A DNA stretch of 64,000 nt from an uncultured Flavobacteriales bacterium (GTDB lineage Bacteria > Bacteroidota > Bacteroidia > Flavobacteriales_D > Parvicellaceae), in contig CALSRM010000003.1 of NCBI GenBank assembly GCA_943788755.1, forward strand, positions 248,001-312,000, written 5' to 3'. Shown here one piece after another: positions 36,069 through 45,714 of the stretch. The notes below the pieces were generated by a model. It worked only from the letters and a program-made list of their open reading frames with translations. It searched no databases and had not been told where the DNA came from. A program made the translations under genes and the position numbers. Numbering within the stretch: position 1 is the stretch's first letter; each line of letters begins with the position of its first letter.

Positions 36069-36515
36069 ATGTTACAGCCAACATCACATGAATACTATAT
36101 GAAACAAGCTCTTGTCGAAGCGCAAAAAGCCTTTGAAGCTGATGAAGTTCCCGTTGGTGCAGTTATCGTTTGTAACAATAAGGTTATAGCTAGAACACAT
36201 AATTTTACGGAAAGATTAACTGATTTTACTGCTCATGCAGAAATGCAGGCGTTTACATCTGCAAGTGAATATTTAGGGAATAAATACCTCCACAAATGCA
36301 CCTTATATGTAACACTTGAGCCTTGTATTATGTGCGCAGGTGCATCGTTTTGGACAAGAATAGGTAAAGTTGTTTATGGTGCCTCTGATGACAGAAGGGG
36401 TTACAAAAGAATTACAGAAAGTGTTTTGCATCCTTCTACTGAAGTTATGGGAGGTGTTCTTGAAGATGAAGCAAGTGATTTGATTAAAACATTTTTTCAA
36501 AATAAGAGACAGTAA
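36069..36515 (+). CDS. tadA: tRNA-specific adenosine deaminase
   Basis: Deaminates A34 to inosine in tRNA-Arg(ACG). 148 residues with zinc/catalytic motifs HAE (56-58, HAEMQAF) and PCIMC (85-89), plus the TadA segment DEVPVGAVIV near residues 25-34 and VVYGASDDRRGYKR near 110-123. Typical length. A guanine-deaminase-like paralogue is the only real alternative. It converges with the mlaF-like gene with a 5-bp gap. Confidence 0.88.
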   Translation: MLQPTSHEYYMKQALVEAQKAFEADEVPVGAVIVCNNKVIARTHNFTERLTDFTAHAEMQAFTSASEYLGNKYLHKCTLYVTLEPCIMCAGASFWTRIGKVVYGASDDRRGYKRITESVLHPSTEVMGGVLEDEASDLIKTFFQNKRQ

Positions 36516-36520
36516 TAGCT

Positions 36521-37276
36521 CTAATTCATCTTCTCTTTGAAGAGTTTCAAAAACTTAGAAGAATAAACAAAATCGTTTACTTCTTTGTTAGATGTAGTAA
36601 TTATTGAATCCTTGTCTCCTACCCAATGATTATTTCCATTGTAAATAAACATAATATTCTCTCCTATTTCTAGTACGGAGTTCATATCATGTGTAATTAC
36701 TACGGTAGTCATATTGTATTCTTCCGTCAATTCTTTGATTAAATTATCAATCAAAATGGCCGTTAATGGGTCCAATCCAGAATTGGGCTCATCACAAAAC
36801 AAATACTTTGGTTTCATAACAATAGCCCTCGCTATTGCAACCCTTTTTTGCATTCCTCCACTAATCTCAGATGGAAAGAGATTATTTTTGTTGATGATGT
36901 CAACTCTTTCTAAGCAGAAATTAGCTCTATCCAGCATTTCTTTTCTGCTCATTTTGGTAAACATTTTTAAAGGAAAAATGACATTTTCTATAACGCTTAA
37001 GGAATCGAATAGCGCTCCCGCCTGAAAAAGCATTCCTATCTGCGTCCTGATTTTCTTTTTCTCCTTTTTTTTCATAGCTGAAAAATCCACGCCATCATAA
37101 AGTATTTGACCATTTTCCGGCGCATGCAATCCAATAATACATTTGGTTAATACAGACTTCCCAGAACCACTTTGTCCAATAACTAAATTCGTTTTACCGC
37201 GTTCGAACTTAAAAGAAACATCATGCAATACTTGAGTGTCACCAAATGACATGTCTATGTGTTTAACTTCTATCAA
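36521..37276 (-). CDS. mlaF: MlaF-type ABC transporter ATP-binding protein
   Basis: 251-residue ABC ATPase of the Mla/Mce lipid transport family. Walker A GQSGSGKS is at 34-41, the signature SGGMQKRVAIARAIV near 139-153, and Walker B LFCDEPNSGLDP near 159-170 with the family's typical Asn after Pro. It pairs with the MlaE permease whose gene overlaps its start by 4 bp. Together they move phospholipids between inner and outer membrane. The MCE protein is not adjacent here. Confidence 0.92.
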   Translation of the reverse strand: MIEVKHIDMSFGDTQVLHDVSFKFERGKTNLVIGQSGSGKSVLTKCIIGLHAPENGQILYDGVDFSAMKKKEKKKIRTQIGMLFQAGALFDSLSVIENVIFPLKMFTKMSRKEMLDRANFCLERVDIINKNNLFPSEISGGMQKRVAIARAIVMKPKYLFCDEPNSGLDPLTAILIDNLIKELTEEYNMTTVVITHDMNSVLEIGENIMFIYNGNNHWVGDKDSIITTSNKEVNDFVYSSKFLKLFKEKMN

Positions 37277-38019
37277 ATCAATAACAATTGCGTTAGTAAA
37301 AGGTTTGCTAAAAGAATTAATACACTACTATAAACAACGGCATTGGTGCTCGACTTACCAACTTCTAATGCTCCTCCACTTGTATAATAACCGTGGTAAC
37401 TTGAAACAGAAGTTATAATGAAGGCAAATACCGTAGTCTTTATTAAAGCATAAGTGATCATCCATAAATTATCATCATAAAACGACTGTATCCCAACTAT
37501 ATACTGCTCTTCCGGAATTAATCCCGTTCCAAAAGCCGCCATCCAACCTCCACCAAACCCAAAAGCCATACTAAAGATTATTACTACAGGAAAAATTAAT
37601 ACCGCAGCTATAATTTTTGGGCGAATTAGATAAGCTTTCGTATTAATTCCCATTATCTCCAAAGCATCAATTTGTTCGGTAACGCGCATTGACCCTAATT
37701 CAGACGCAATGTTTGAACCGACTTTTCCTGCTAAGATTAAGCTCATTATGGTAGGGGAAAACTCTAGAATAATTGATTGTTTTGCAGTGAATCCCACCGT
37801 ATAATCGGGAATCCAGGCAGCATCAATTGCCGTAGCTGATTGAATTACAATAACAGCACCCATAAAAGCAGACATCAAGATTACAATGCCCAGGGACTTA
37901 ACTCCAAGCTGCAACATTTCCTCCATTAGGCGTGTCCAATACACCGAAAGTTTTTCGGGCTTGGTAAACATTGACAGCAACATCATTGTATATCGTCCTA
38001 TGTGGTAAAAAATGCCCAA
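37273..38019 (-). CDS. mlaE: MlaE-type ABC transporter permease
   Basis: 248 residues, about five to six membrane helices. MlaE family features are FMGAVIVIQSATAID (about 64-78), SIILEFSPTIMSLILAGKVGSNIASELG (about 95-122) and RVTEQIDALEIMGIN (about 124-138). It is the inner-membrane permease partner of the ATPase encoded immediately downstream. The gene is first in the pair and diverges from the small lipoprotein gene. Confidence 0.92.
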   Translation of the reverse strand: MGIFYHIGRYTMMLLSMFTKPEKLSVYWTRLMEEMLQLGVKSLGIVILMSAFMGAVIVIQSATAIDAAWIPDYTVGFTAKQSIILEFSPTIMSLILAGKVGSNIASELGSMRVTEQIDALEIMGINTKAYLIRPKIIAAVLIFPVVIIFSMAFGFGGGWMAAFGTGLIPEEQYIVGIQSFYDDNLWMITYALIKTTVFAFIITSVSSYHGYYTSGGALEVGKSSTNAVVYSSVLILLANLLLTQLLLI

Positions 38020-38126
38020 TGTAACTTTGTTAAAAAAGAAGCGTTTCTAGTAATGCAATAATACTTAATTATTACATGTACAAATGTATAAGAATTTGTA
38101 CTTTTAAACATTCAATTATTCATGAC

Positions 38127-38288
38127 ATGCTACAAATAAAGAAATATGCTGTTGCATTTCTATTACTTTTATTAATTATGGGAGCCATTTCTTGTGGCTT
38201 GTTTAAAAGTAAAAACAAATGTGATGAGTGTCCAACATGGGGACAAAAGGAACTTCCATCAGATGATAAAAAGGTAGTAAATGTCTAA
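38127..38288 (+). CDS. Small lipoprotein, unknown
   Basis: 53 residues from ATG 38127: membrane/signal segment LQIKKYAVAFLLLLLIMGAI, lipobox AISCG, then a short polar tail KSKNKCDECPTWGQKELPSD. An upstream ATG (38076) is less likely because it places a charged stretch before the signal. The last 8 bp overlap the SprT-like gene, so it is probably translationally coupled. Function unknown. Confidence 0.65.
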   Translation: MLQIKKYAVAFLLLLLIMGAISCGLFKSKNKCDECPTWGQKELPSDDKKVVNV

Positions 38289-38883
38289 CAAAGGTAAACT
38301 TCAAGCACTTCTTTCTACATTTTTCCATGACAGTGTAATAGTTTACATTGAAGACCTTATTAAACTGCATAAAATTCAATTTATTCTTTCTAAACCTCGT
38401 AAAACTAAATTAGGAGACTACCGTGCGATTCCGAATAAAAACCTTTTTATTATTACTGTAAATAACGACTTAAACCCTATACAGTTTCTCGTTACTGTGC
38501 TTCATGAGATAGCACATCACATTACTTGGATAAAGTATAAACGCTTTGTAAAACCGCATGGAAAGGAATGGAAACAAGAGTATCAAAGAGTCTTTATACC
38601 GATATTAACAAGTGAACATATTGACGAACCGCTGAAAATAATGCTAGCAAGCCATTTAAAGAATCCTAAAGCTAGTAGCTTTAGCGATGTTCATTTAAAT
38701 AAGTTTTTAAACTCAAATTTTAACGAATCTATAACGCGCGTTGCAGACACTCCAATGGATACACCTTTTGTTCTAGGAAAAAGAACTTTTGTAAAGGATA
38801 AAAAATTAAGAACGCGGTTTTTATGTACCGATTTGGGTAATAATAAAAAATACTTGATTCATGGCCATACTGAACTACCCTAG
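38281..38883 (+). CDS. SprT-like zinc metallopeptidase-domain protein
   Basis: 200 residues with HEIAH at 75-79 (VTVLHEIAHHITW) and the downstream HGKEWKQEY segment that provides the third ligand region, as in SprT/Spartan domains. No signal peptide, so cytoplasmic. Bacterial SprT function is not settled; eukaryotic Spartan cleaves DNA-protein crosslinks. The zinc ribbon often found after the SprT domain is not obvious (only one Cys near the C-terminus). Confidence 0.84.
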   Translation: MSNKGKLQALLSTFFHDSVIVYIEDLIKLHKIQFILSKPRKTKLGDYRAIPNKNLFIITVNNDLNPIQFLVTVLHEIAHHITWIKYKRFVKPHGKEWKQEYQRVFIPILTSEHIDEPLKIMLASHLKNPKASSFSDVHLNKFLNSNFNESITRVADTPMDTPFVLGKRTFVKDKKLRTRFLCTDLGNNKKYLIHGHTELP

Positions 38884-38914
38884 CCTAAATCAAGTTCTTT
38901 TTAAAGAATATGCG

Positions 38915-38922
38915 TACTTTCG
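38915..38922 (+). promoter_or_regulatory. -7-like box TACTTTCG upstream of manC
   Basis: TACTTTCG lies 26 nt before the ATG at 38949 and is another TAnnTTCG variant. A partial -33 (TTC) lies 17 bp upstream. Confidence 0.38.
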
Positions 38923-38948
38923 CGCAACTAACTGACCCAAGAAAAGTG

Positions 38949-40031
38949 ATGAAGAATAATTACGTAGTTATAATGGCAGGGGGTATTGGAAGTCGTTTTT
39001 GGCCAATGAGTAGAACTTCATTACCCAAACAATTTCATGATATTTTAGGAATTGGAAGTACTTTGCTACAACTAACAGTAGCAAGATATTTACCTATTTG
39101 CCCAAAAGAAAACATTATTATTGTTACAAATGCAAAATATAAAGATTTGGTAAAAGAACAATTACCTGATTTAAGGGATGAGCAGATATTATTAGAGCCT
39201 AGCCGTAACAATACAGCTCCTTGTATTGCCTATGCAGTATATAAAATTAATGAAGAGAACAAAGAAGCAAACATTATAGTTGCACCTTCAGATCATTTGA
39301 TTATTAAAGAAGTTGATTTTCAAAACACAATCAAGACAGCAATAAATAAAGCTGAATCAGAAAATTGTTTATTGACCATCGGCATCAAGCCAAGTCGTCC
39401 TGATACAGGGTATGGCTATATTCAATTTGAAGACGACAATAACCCAGATCAAACCATAAAAAAGGTCCACACATTTACCGAAAAACCACTTTTGGATGTT
39501 GCAAAAAGTTTTATTGAAAGTGGTGAATTTTATTGGAATTCAGGAATGTTTATTTGGAATGTGAAAAGCATTATAGCGGCCCTTAAAACTCATTTGCCAG
39601 ATCTAAATAAATTATTTGCAGAAGGTGTCGGTAAATACGGAACTGCGGAGGAAGAAAAATTTATCAATCTAATTTATCCACTTTGTGAAAACATCTCTAT
39701 TGACCACGGTTTAATGGAGAAAGCAAAAAACGCATATGTAATATTAGCTGACCTGGGCTGGAGTGACCTTGGAACGTGGGGATCACTCTACACGCATGTA
39801 GAAAAAGATGAGACAAACAATGCTATTATCGGCGACAATGTTTTGACTTATGATAGTAGCGACAATATCGTTATGATGCCAAAAAACAAACTTGCAGTAA
39901 TTCAGGGTTTAGAAGACTATATAATCGTTGACAGTAATGACACTTTATTAATTTGCAAAAAGCAGGATGAACAAAAAATCAAGCAATTTGTACATGATAT
40001 AACGGTGAAAAAAGGAGAAGATTTTGTTTAA
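38949..40031 (+). CDS. Mannose-1-phosphate guanylyltransferase
   Basis: Makes GDP-mannose for surface polysaccharide. 360 residues: nucleotidyltransferase signature AGGIGSRFWPMSRTSLPKQF (about 9-28), EPSRNNTAPCIA, VAPSDHLI (about 110-117), FTEKP and the WNSGMFIWN segment. No phosphomannose isomerase domain, so the single-function type. The start MKNNYVVIM at 38949 is preferred over an ATG at 38910 that precedes the promoter-like box. It converges with rodA with a 7-bp gap. Confidence 0.93.
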   Translation: MKNNYVVIMAGGIGSRFWPMSRTSLPKQFHDILGIGSTLLQLTVARYLPICPKENIIIVTNAKYKDLVKEQLPDLRDEQILLEPSRNNTAPCIAYAVYKINEENKEANIIVAPSDHLIIKEVDFQNTIKTAINKAESENCLLTIGIKPSRPDTGYGYIQFEDDNNPDQTIKKVHTFTEKPLLDVAKSFIESGEFYWNSGMFIWNVKSIIAALKTHLPDLNKLFAEGVGKYGTAEEEKFINLIYPLCENISIDHGLMEKAKNAYVILADLGWSDLGTWGSLYTHVEKDETNNAIIGDNVLTYDSSDNIVMMPKNKLAVIQGLEDYIIVDSNDTLLICKKQDEQKIKQFVHDITVKKGEDFV

Positions 40032-40038
40032 TCCAACC

Positions 40039-41370
40039 CTATCGTAAAACATCTTTCCGTTCCGAATCCATCCTTAAAAGGATAAAAATCATTATTGAAA
40101 ACCCAAGTATTGCCGACCCTCCTTTACTAAAGAACGGTAAAGGAATTCCAATTACAGGAGCTAAACCAATTACCATTGCAATGTTTATCATATAATGGAA
40201 AAATAGTATACTAGCAGTACAATAGCCAAATATTCTGGTAAATTTACTTTTCTGCCGTTCGGCGATCATAATTATCCTAATCAGAAAGGCTGTATATAAT
40301 ATAATTAGCAAAAAACTTCCTAAAAACCCCCACTCTTCTGCCCATGAACAAAATATAAAGTCAGTACTTTGCTCTGGCACATGCTTATATTTATCATTAC
40401 TTAAGGTTCCCTTAAAATAACCTTTACCTGCTGGCCCACCTGAACCAATTGCCGAAAGGGCCTGATAGCTATTATACCCAACTCCTTTTCTGTCTAGCTT
40501 CAAACCAAACATAACTTCAAAACGATCTCGATGGCGATCCTTAAACACAGTGTCATAAGCATAATTACATGAGAAAACCAGCAATAATGCCATAGTTCCA
40601 CCTGCGATATTTATAATGTATTTCTTTCCGCGGTAACGCGGCATAACCAAGTAGGTAATGCCAAAATGAATAAGAACTGTAGCAATCAGTATGATAAATA
40701 AATACAGATAATTTGCCGCGAAGACCCAGCCAAAAACATTTACGTTCGCCTCAGAAGCTTTAAAAAAAATTGCCATTACCCCTATAATAATTGCAAAAAG
40801 CATTCCCAGTAGGATGTTTCCTGATAGTCCCTCTCTGTACATCACAAAAATAAAAGAGAAAAACACGAGTAAAGTTCCTGGATCTGGTTGCTGCAAAATG
40901 AGAAAACCTGGAATGGCAATAAGAAAAAAGACAATCATTTTGGTTTTAGTTTCTTGTATCTTAACCCCAGTAGTGCTTAGAAAATGAGCAATCGCTAATG
41001 AGGTCGCAAATTTCGCAAACTCTGATGGCTGAATAGTAAAACCTCCTATTTTAAACCAAGAATGAGCTCCTTTAATAGCCGGCATAAACAAAACTATCAA
41101 AAGCATTAGCGTTACTAATCCATATACTATGTAGGCCGAATTCCTAATGAAACTACCTTCTAATGTGAGAATCAAAACTCCAATTATTAAAGATATTGTT
41201 ATCCATACTAATTGCTTACCATAAGCTTTGTCTAATGAATAGATCTGCGGAGACTCTTCACTAAAAGATCCAGAATATACAGTAAGTAATCCAGCAAGAA
41301 CGAGCACTAAAAACAACCCCAATAACGGAACGTCAACTTTACCTATGATATTTTTCGCTCTGTTTTCCAC
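40039..41370 (-). CDS. rodA: Peptidoglycan glycosyltransferase RodA
   Basis: SEDS-family polymerase for cell elongation, working with PBP2. 443 residues, about ten to eleven membrane helices. Signatures are IKGAHSWFKIGGFTIQPSEFAK (about 98-120), GSGGPAGKGYFKGTLSN, the catalytic-loop region EQSTDFIFCSWAEEWGFLGS and HYMINIAMVIGLAPVIGIPLPFFSKGGS near the C-terminus. It is longer than the E. coli form because of an extra membrane stretch around 215-260. Its ATG overlaps the mrdA stop by one base. Confidence 0.96.
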   Translation of the reverse strand: MENRAKNIIGKVDVPLLGLFLVLVLAGLLTVYSGSFSEESPQIYSLDKAYGKQLVWITISLIIGVLILTLEGSFIRNSAYIVYGLVTLMLLIVLFMPAIKGAHSWFKIGGFTIQPSEFAKFATSLAIAHFLSTTGVKIQETKTKMIVFFLIAIPGFLILQQPDPGTLLVFFSFIFVMYREGLSGNILLGMLFAIIIGVMAIFFKASEANVNVFGWVFAANYLYLFIILIATVLIHFGITYLVMPRYRGKKYIINIAGGTMALLLVFSCNYAYDTVFKDRHRDRFEVMFGLKLDRKGVGYNSYQALSAIGSGGPAGKGYFKGTLSNDKYKHVPEQSTDFIFCSWAEEWGFLGSFLLIILYTAFLIRIIMIAERQKSKFTRIFGYCTASILFFHYMINIAMVIGLAPVIGIPLPFFSKGGSAILGFSIMIFILLRMDSERKDVLR

Positions 41371-43232
41371 TATTTAAAATCCGAATGTTTATCCAATATG
41401 AGGGCATCTAAAACCTCTTGTTCTTTCTTTTTCCCCTTCTCCGAAAGTTCTTTTAACAAATACTTCTCAATCATAAGGCTTGCTATTTTTGCTGCCCATA
41501 CCCCCCCCCAAGTTCCATATTCAACATATACCGCAATCGCAATTTGAGGATTTTCCTTAGGAGCAAAAGCAATAAAGACTGAATGGTCATTAAATGTCTC
41601 GTTTTGAACAGTTCCAGTTTTTCCACACACTATAATACTATCAATTTTAGCAGCTCTGGCAGTTCCATTTTCAACAACCATCTCCATTGCGTTTGCAACC
41701 GGATCAAAATATTTAGCTGCTGCCATGGTATAGTTTTTTTGCAAATATTCTGGCCTTTTGCTGCCGTCTTTGCCTATTTTCTTCACTAAATGAGGTGTAT
41801 AATAATATCCTTTATTGGCAATTATAGCAGCCAAGTTTGCCATTTGTAACGGAGAAACGCCAATCTCACCTTCTCCGATACTATTTGAATAAATTGTACT
41901 AAACGCCCACCTATGTTTTCCATAAGGATTCGATTTAGAAGGAAACTCATTGTCATAATAATTTGCATCTGGGATTCTTCCTGGTTTTACCCCTGGTATG
42001 TCAGTATTTAATTTGGTTCCTAAACCAAAGCTTTTCACCGAAGCGTTCCATTTTTCAATTCCTAAACGACTATCTTTAAAAATACTACTTTCCTCGCCTC
42101 TTTGTATTAATCGCTTATAGACTTGATAAAAATAAGGATTACAGGAGTGTTTAATCGCAATTTGTACATTACTTGGATGTTCATGATTATGGCAATTTAC
42201 GAGTGTTTTATTACAAGCAAACCCCGTATTTTCAGTTATTACACCCTCTTGCATTGCAATTAAAGCTTGAACCAGTTTAAATATAGATCCAGGGCGATAA
42301 TTGTCATTGTAAATAGGTCTGTTTATTATTGGTTTTAGCGTATCGTTATTTAAAAGTTCTTTATAATTCTTACTAAACTCTCTTCCTGAGAGTTTATTTG
42401 GGTCAAAAGAAGGTGCAGAAATCAACGTCAATATCTCGCCTGTAGCAGGCTCTATTGCCACAATACTCCCTAATTTATTTGTCATTAACAATTCTCCATA
42501 AGCCTGCAGTTTTACATCGAGAGAAGTATACAGGTTATTTCCTGCTATTGCATAATTCTCTTCCAAATTGGTTCTGTCATTTCCCGCATAGTCTCTTAAG
42601 AAAAATGCACTTCCCCGTTCTCCTCTAAGTTCTTTTTCATACACTTTTTCAAGTCCAGTAACTCCAACATAATCGTTTTGATTATAATATTTTTCTCCTA
42701 CATTTTGATCTTCACTGTACTGCTCTGCACTTATTTTTCGAACGTACCCTAGCACATGAGCTGCGACACCATAAGGATACCCTCGATTTGTCCTTCGTCT
42801 GGAATCAAAGCCATTAAAATTTTTCAGATTCGGGGCAATCCTACTATACTCCTCTTTTGACATGGATTCGATGAAAGTGGAAGCTTTGTAACTTACATTA
42901 TATCCGGTACACGCATATTCTATTTTTTGTAAAAACTCTTTTCTAGAAATATCAAACAATGAACAAAATTGAGCTGTATCAATATCTTTTACATCTTTAG
43001 GAGTAACAAGAATATCATACACTTGATTAACAGCAACTAGCAGCTCCCCGTTTCTGTCATATAGGAACCCCCTTGCTGGATGAATTGTTACTTTGTGCTG
43101 CGTAATTTGTTCAGCCCTAATTTTCCAATCATCATTTAAAACTTGGATATACAAGAGCCTTACCCCAAACACAAGTGTTACAACAAGCATAGTTAGAATA
43201 ATTATCCATCTTCTATGTTGAAAAGAATCCAG
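41370..43232 (-). CDS. mrdA: Penicillin-binding protein 2 (elongation transpeptidase), probable non-ATG start
   Basis: Crosslinks peptidoglycan during elongation. Transpeptidase motifs: SxxK as SIFK in RPGSIFKLVQ, SxN as SNS, and KTG in VCGKTGTVQN; a pedestal domain precedes them. The first ATG (43190, 606 aa) falls inside the N-terminal membrane helix. The in-frame codons upstream read DSFQHRRWIIIL, an ordinary PBP2 N-terminus, with no ATG, GTG or TTG after the in-frame TAA. The best full-length start is therefore CTG at 43232 (620 aa), 1 bp from the mreD stop. I give that coordinate; 43190 remains possible. Confidence 0.9.
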   Translation of the reverse strand: MDSFQHRRWIIILTMLVVTLVFGVRLLYIQVLNDDWKIRAEQITQHKVTIHPARGFLYDRNGELLVAVNQVYDILVTPKDVKDIDTAQFCSLFDISRKEFLQKIEYACTGYNVSYKASTFIESMSKEEYSRIAPNLKNFNGFDSRRRTNRGYPYGVAAHVLGYVRKISAEQYSEDQNVGEKYYNQNDYVGVTGLEKVYEKELRGERGSAFFLRDYAGNDRTNLEENYAIAGNNLYTSLDVKLQAYGELLMTNKLGSIVAIEPATGEILTLISAPSFDPNKLSGREFSKNYKELLNNDTLKPIINRPIYNDNYRPGSIFKLVQALIAMQEGVITENTGFACNKTLVNCHNHEHPSNVQIAIKHSCNPYFYQVYKRLIQRGEESSIFKDSRLGIEKWNASVKSFGLGTKLNTDIPGVKPGRIPDANYYDNEFPSKSNPYGKHRWAFSTIYSNSIGEGEIGVSPLQMANLAAIIANKGYYYTPHLVKKIGKDGSKRPEYLQKNYTMAAAKYFDPVANAMEMVVENGTARAAKIDSIIVCGKTGTVQNETFNDHSVFIAFAPKENPQIAIAVYVEYGTWGGVWAAKIASLMIEKYLLKELSEKGKKKEQEVLDALILDKHSDFK

Positions 43233-43233
43233 A

Positions 43234-43749
43234 CTATTTTCTTTTTACAGTTAAATACTGCATTAAAATGATCAGTAAAACAGAAATAATACTTGAACAA
43301 AGAGTCTTTAGCAATATCACATGAAAATCAGAAAATCGCATGACTTCCACCGTAAAGTACCAAAGATGAAACATCACAGATGCTAGACCTACATAGGCGA
43401 AGTAAATATCTTTCCTCATAGAATATATAGAGGGAGATTTTAAAATATCAAACCCTTCGCGAGGTTCTATCAATTTCAATAAATAGGGGCGAGAATATCC
43501 TAAAACGACCATCGCGGAAGCGTGCATCCCAGGAGTGCTTTTAAAGACATCAACCATCATTCCTATAAAAAATGCCAAAAACATTAGCACCCCATTTGAT
43601 ACAGTAAGCGGCAACATTAAAACAAAAAGAAAATAAACAGCTGGTATAATAAAATGACTAGCATATCCCAAGCTAATTTGGTCTACGACCAAGACTTGAA
43701 GTAAAATAAGTACAATAAATTGCAGCACATATTTAATAATCGGGTTCAT
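43234..43749 (-). CDS. mreD: Rod shape-determining protein MreD
   Basis: 171-residue inner-membrane protein with five to six helices and the MreD pattern (ILLQVLVVDQISLGYASHFIIPAVYFLFVLMLPL region, FIGMMVDVFKSTPGMHASAMV). It acts in the elongasome with MreC, PBP2 and RodA. It lies 1 bp downstream of mreC. Sequence is weakly conserved in this family, so the call rests partly on gene order. Confidence 0.9.
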   Translation of the reverse strand: MNPIIKYVLQFIVLILLQVLVVDQISLGYASHFIIPAVYFLFVLMLPLTVSNGVLMFLAFFIGMMVDVFKSTPGMHASAMVVLGYSRPYLLKLIEPREGFDILKSPSIYSMRKDIYFAYVGLASVMFHLWYFTVEVMRFSDFHVILLKTLCSSIISVLLIILMQYLTVKRK

Positions 43750-43750
43750 A

Positions 43751-44581
43751 TTAATTTTGATTACTTTTTAATTCCTCCAGTTCCTTTTTCAAAATATTGT
43801 CAATTACTTGCACATTATAAATGCTAGAGAAATCTTCAGCTAAATTTATTTTAACTTTTAAATACACTTCTCCAGGAATGTCTTCCACAGACAAAACAAA
43901 TCCAACCATTTCTCCCATAGGAAAGAGGCCGTTTGAACCACGGGTAAGAATTTTATCCCCTAATTTTACATCCACATAGTTAGGAATATCAACCACTGTT
44001 GCCGTTCTCCAATCATCCGACAGCATCCATTTTACAAACCCAAAACTTTTTGAGTTTTCATGGATTACTTCCAAAATAAAATCTTCATGTATGAGAGGTT
44101 TTACATAGGTATAGTGTCGCGAACTACTGGTTGTTATGCCAATAATCCCTTTTGTTCCAACTACACCCATCTCCGGTTTAACATTGTTCTTGGTTCCTTT
44201 ATTTATAGTAATACTATTTTTTCTTCCGGCTTTATAACTACTTATGATTTTCGCATTTAAAAAATCAAACTGTTGTAAATAATTTGTATCGTTAATGGAG
44301 GCAAAATCATCTCCTATAAAAACCTTATGATCTGCTAGCTTTTTCTTCAAATCAGCATTCTGAATACGAAGTTGTTCTACTTCGGAGGTCAGATTGAAAT
44401 ATCCCGATACATTGGAACTTGCTTCATAAATTCCCCCTGTAATAATATTAGATGAGTTGGCAAATGAAACATGGTGATATGAATTTACACTTGAAAACAA
44501 AAAGACAAAACATATGAGTTGAAATCCAAGAAAAAGGAAGAATGAACTATACTTTTGTATAAACTTCAATAAGTTATTCAT
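43751..44581 (-). CDS. mreC: Rod shape-determining protein MreC
   Basis: 276 residues: N-terminal membrane helix (about 13-31), a coiled coil (about 66-92, LTSEVEQLRIQNADLKKKLADH) and the periplasmic double beta-barrel domain (100-265). The barrel domain contains INKGTKNNVKPEMGVVGTKGIIGIT and GDKILTRGSNGLFPMGEMVG. It scaffolds PBP2 and MreB at the membrane. 24 bp downstream of mreB. Confidence 0.95.
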   Translation of the reverse strand: MNNLLKFIQKYSSFFLFLGFQLICFVFLFSSVNSYHHVSFANSSNIITGGIYEASSNVSGYFNLTSEVEQLRIQNADLKKKLADHKVFIGDDFASINDTNYLQQFDFLNAKIISSYKAGRKNSITINKGTKNNVKPEMGVVGTKGIIGITTSSSRHYTYVKPLIHEDFILEVIHENSKSFGFVKWMLSDDWRTATVVDIPNYVDVKLGDKILTRGSNGLFPMGEMVGFVLSVEDIPGEVYLKVKINLAEDFSSIYNVQVIDNILKKELEELKSNQN

Positions 44582-44605
44582 TCCCTATTACGATTAAATT
44601 ATTCC

Positions 44606-45628
44606 TTAAGCTTTGATTAAGAATTGAAATTTATCCAAGTTTTTTAATGCAATTCCCGTTCCACGGGCAACCGCTCTTAAAGGATCCTCAGCAATATGGA
44701 CAGGAAGTTTTGTTTTTAGAGAAATACGTTTATCCAATCCTCTCAACATTGAACCGCCTCCAGCTAAATAAATACCGGTTTTGTATATGTCGGCAGATAA
44801 TTCAGGAGGTGTCATTTCAAGAGCGCTTAAAATTGCATCTTCAATTTTGGTAATTGACTTGTCCAAAGCGTGAGAAATTTCTTGATAAGAAACATAAATT
44901 TCTTTCGGTATCCCAGTCATCAAATCTCTCCCTCTAACCGCATAATCATCTGGAGGAGTCTCTAAATCTGGAATTGCTGACCCAACTTCAATTTTGATTT
45001 GCTCTGCTGTTCTCTCTCCAATTAATATATTATGCTGCCTTCTCATGTATTCTTCAATATCGGAAGTAAAATCATCTCCGGCAACACGAATCGACTTATC
45101 ACAAACAATTCCCCCTAAAGCAATCACGGCTATTTCAGAAGTACCACCTCCTATATCAATAACCATATTTCCCATTGGCTCTTCTACATCAACACCTATT
45201 CCAATGGCTGCCGCCATTGGTTCGTGAATTAAATAAACTTCCTTACCTCCTGCGTGTTCTGCAGAATCAATCACAGCTCTCTTTTCTACCTCAGTTATTC
45301 CAGAAGGTATACAGATAACCATTCGCAAAGAAGGTTGAAAAAACCTTCCGGTTTTTATCATTTTAATCATCCCTCTAATCATATGTTCTGCAGCTTGAAA
45401 ATCTGCAATCACTCCATCTTTAAGAGGTCTTATTGTTTTAATATTATCATGCACCTTTCCGTGCATTAACTGCGCTTTTTTTCCGATTGCAATAATCTTT
45501 CCTGTTGTTCTATCCATTGCAACGATAGAAGGCTCATCTACAATGACCTTATCATTATGAATAATCAGTGTATTGGCCGTTCCTAAATCAATTGCAACTT
45601 CCTGCGTGAAAACACTAAATAACCCCAT
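44606..45628 (-). CDS. mreB: Rod shape-determining actin homologue MreB
   Basis: 340-residue cytoplasmic actin-like filament protein organising wall elongation. ATP-binding signatures: phosphate 1 VAIDLGTANTLI (about 12-23), phosphate 2 NMVIDIGGGTSEIAVIALGG (about 158-177) and the adenosine motif IYLAGGGSMLRGLDKR (about 288-303). It heads the mreB-mreC-mreD-mrdA-rodA run and lies 86 bp downstream of purH on the same strand. Confidence 0.97.
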   Translation of the reverse strand: MGLFSVFTQEVAIDLGTANTLIIHNDKVIVDEPSIVAMDRTTGKIIAIGKKAQLMHGKVHDNIKTIRPLKDGVIADFQAAEHMIRGMIKMIKTGRFFQPSLRMVICIPSGITEVEKRAVIDSAEHAGGKEVYLIHEPMAAAIGIGVDVEEPMGNMVIDIGGGTSEIAVIALGGIVCDKSIRVAGDDFTSDIEEYMRRQHNILIGERTAEQIKIEVGSAIPDLETPPDDYAVRGRDLMTGIPKEIYVSYQEISHALDKSITKIEDAILSALEMTPPELSADIYKTGIYLAGGGSMLRGLDKRISLKTKLPVHIAEDPLRAVARGTGIALKNLDKFQFLIKA

Positions 45629-45714
45629 TCTTCTTTTTATATTTTAGCATAAACAAACAACCTTTTATTTGAAGGTGTTAATATACTTAATTAATCGCTA
45701 ACTGCAATCTATTA

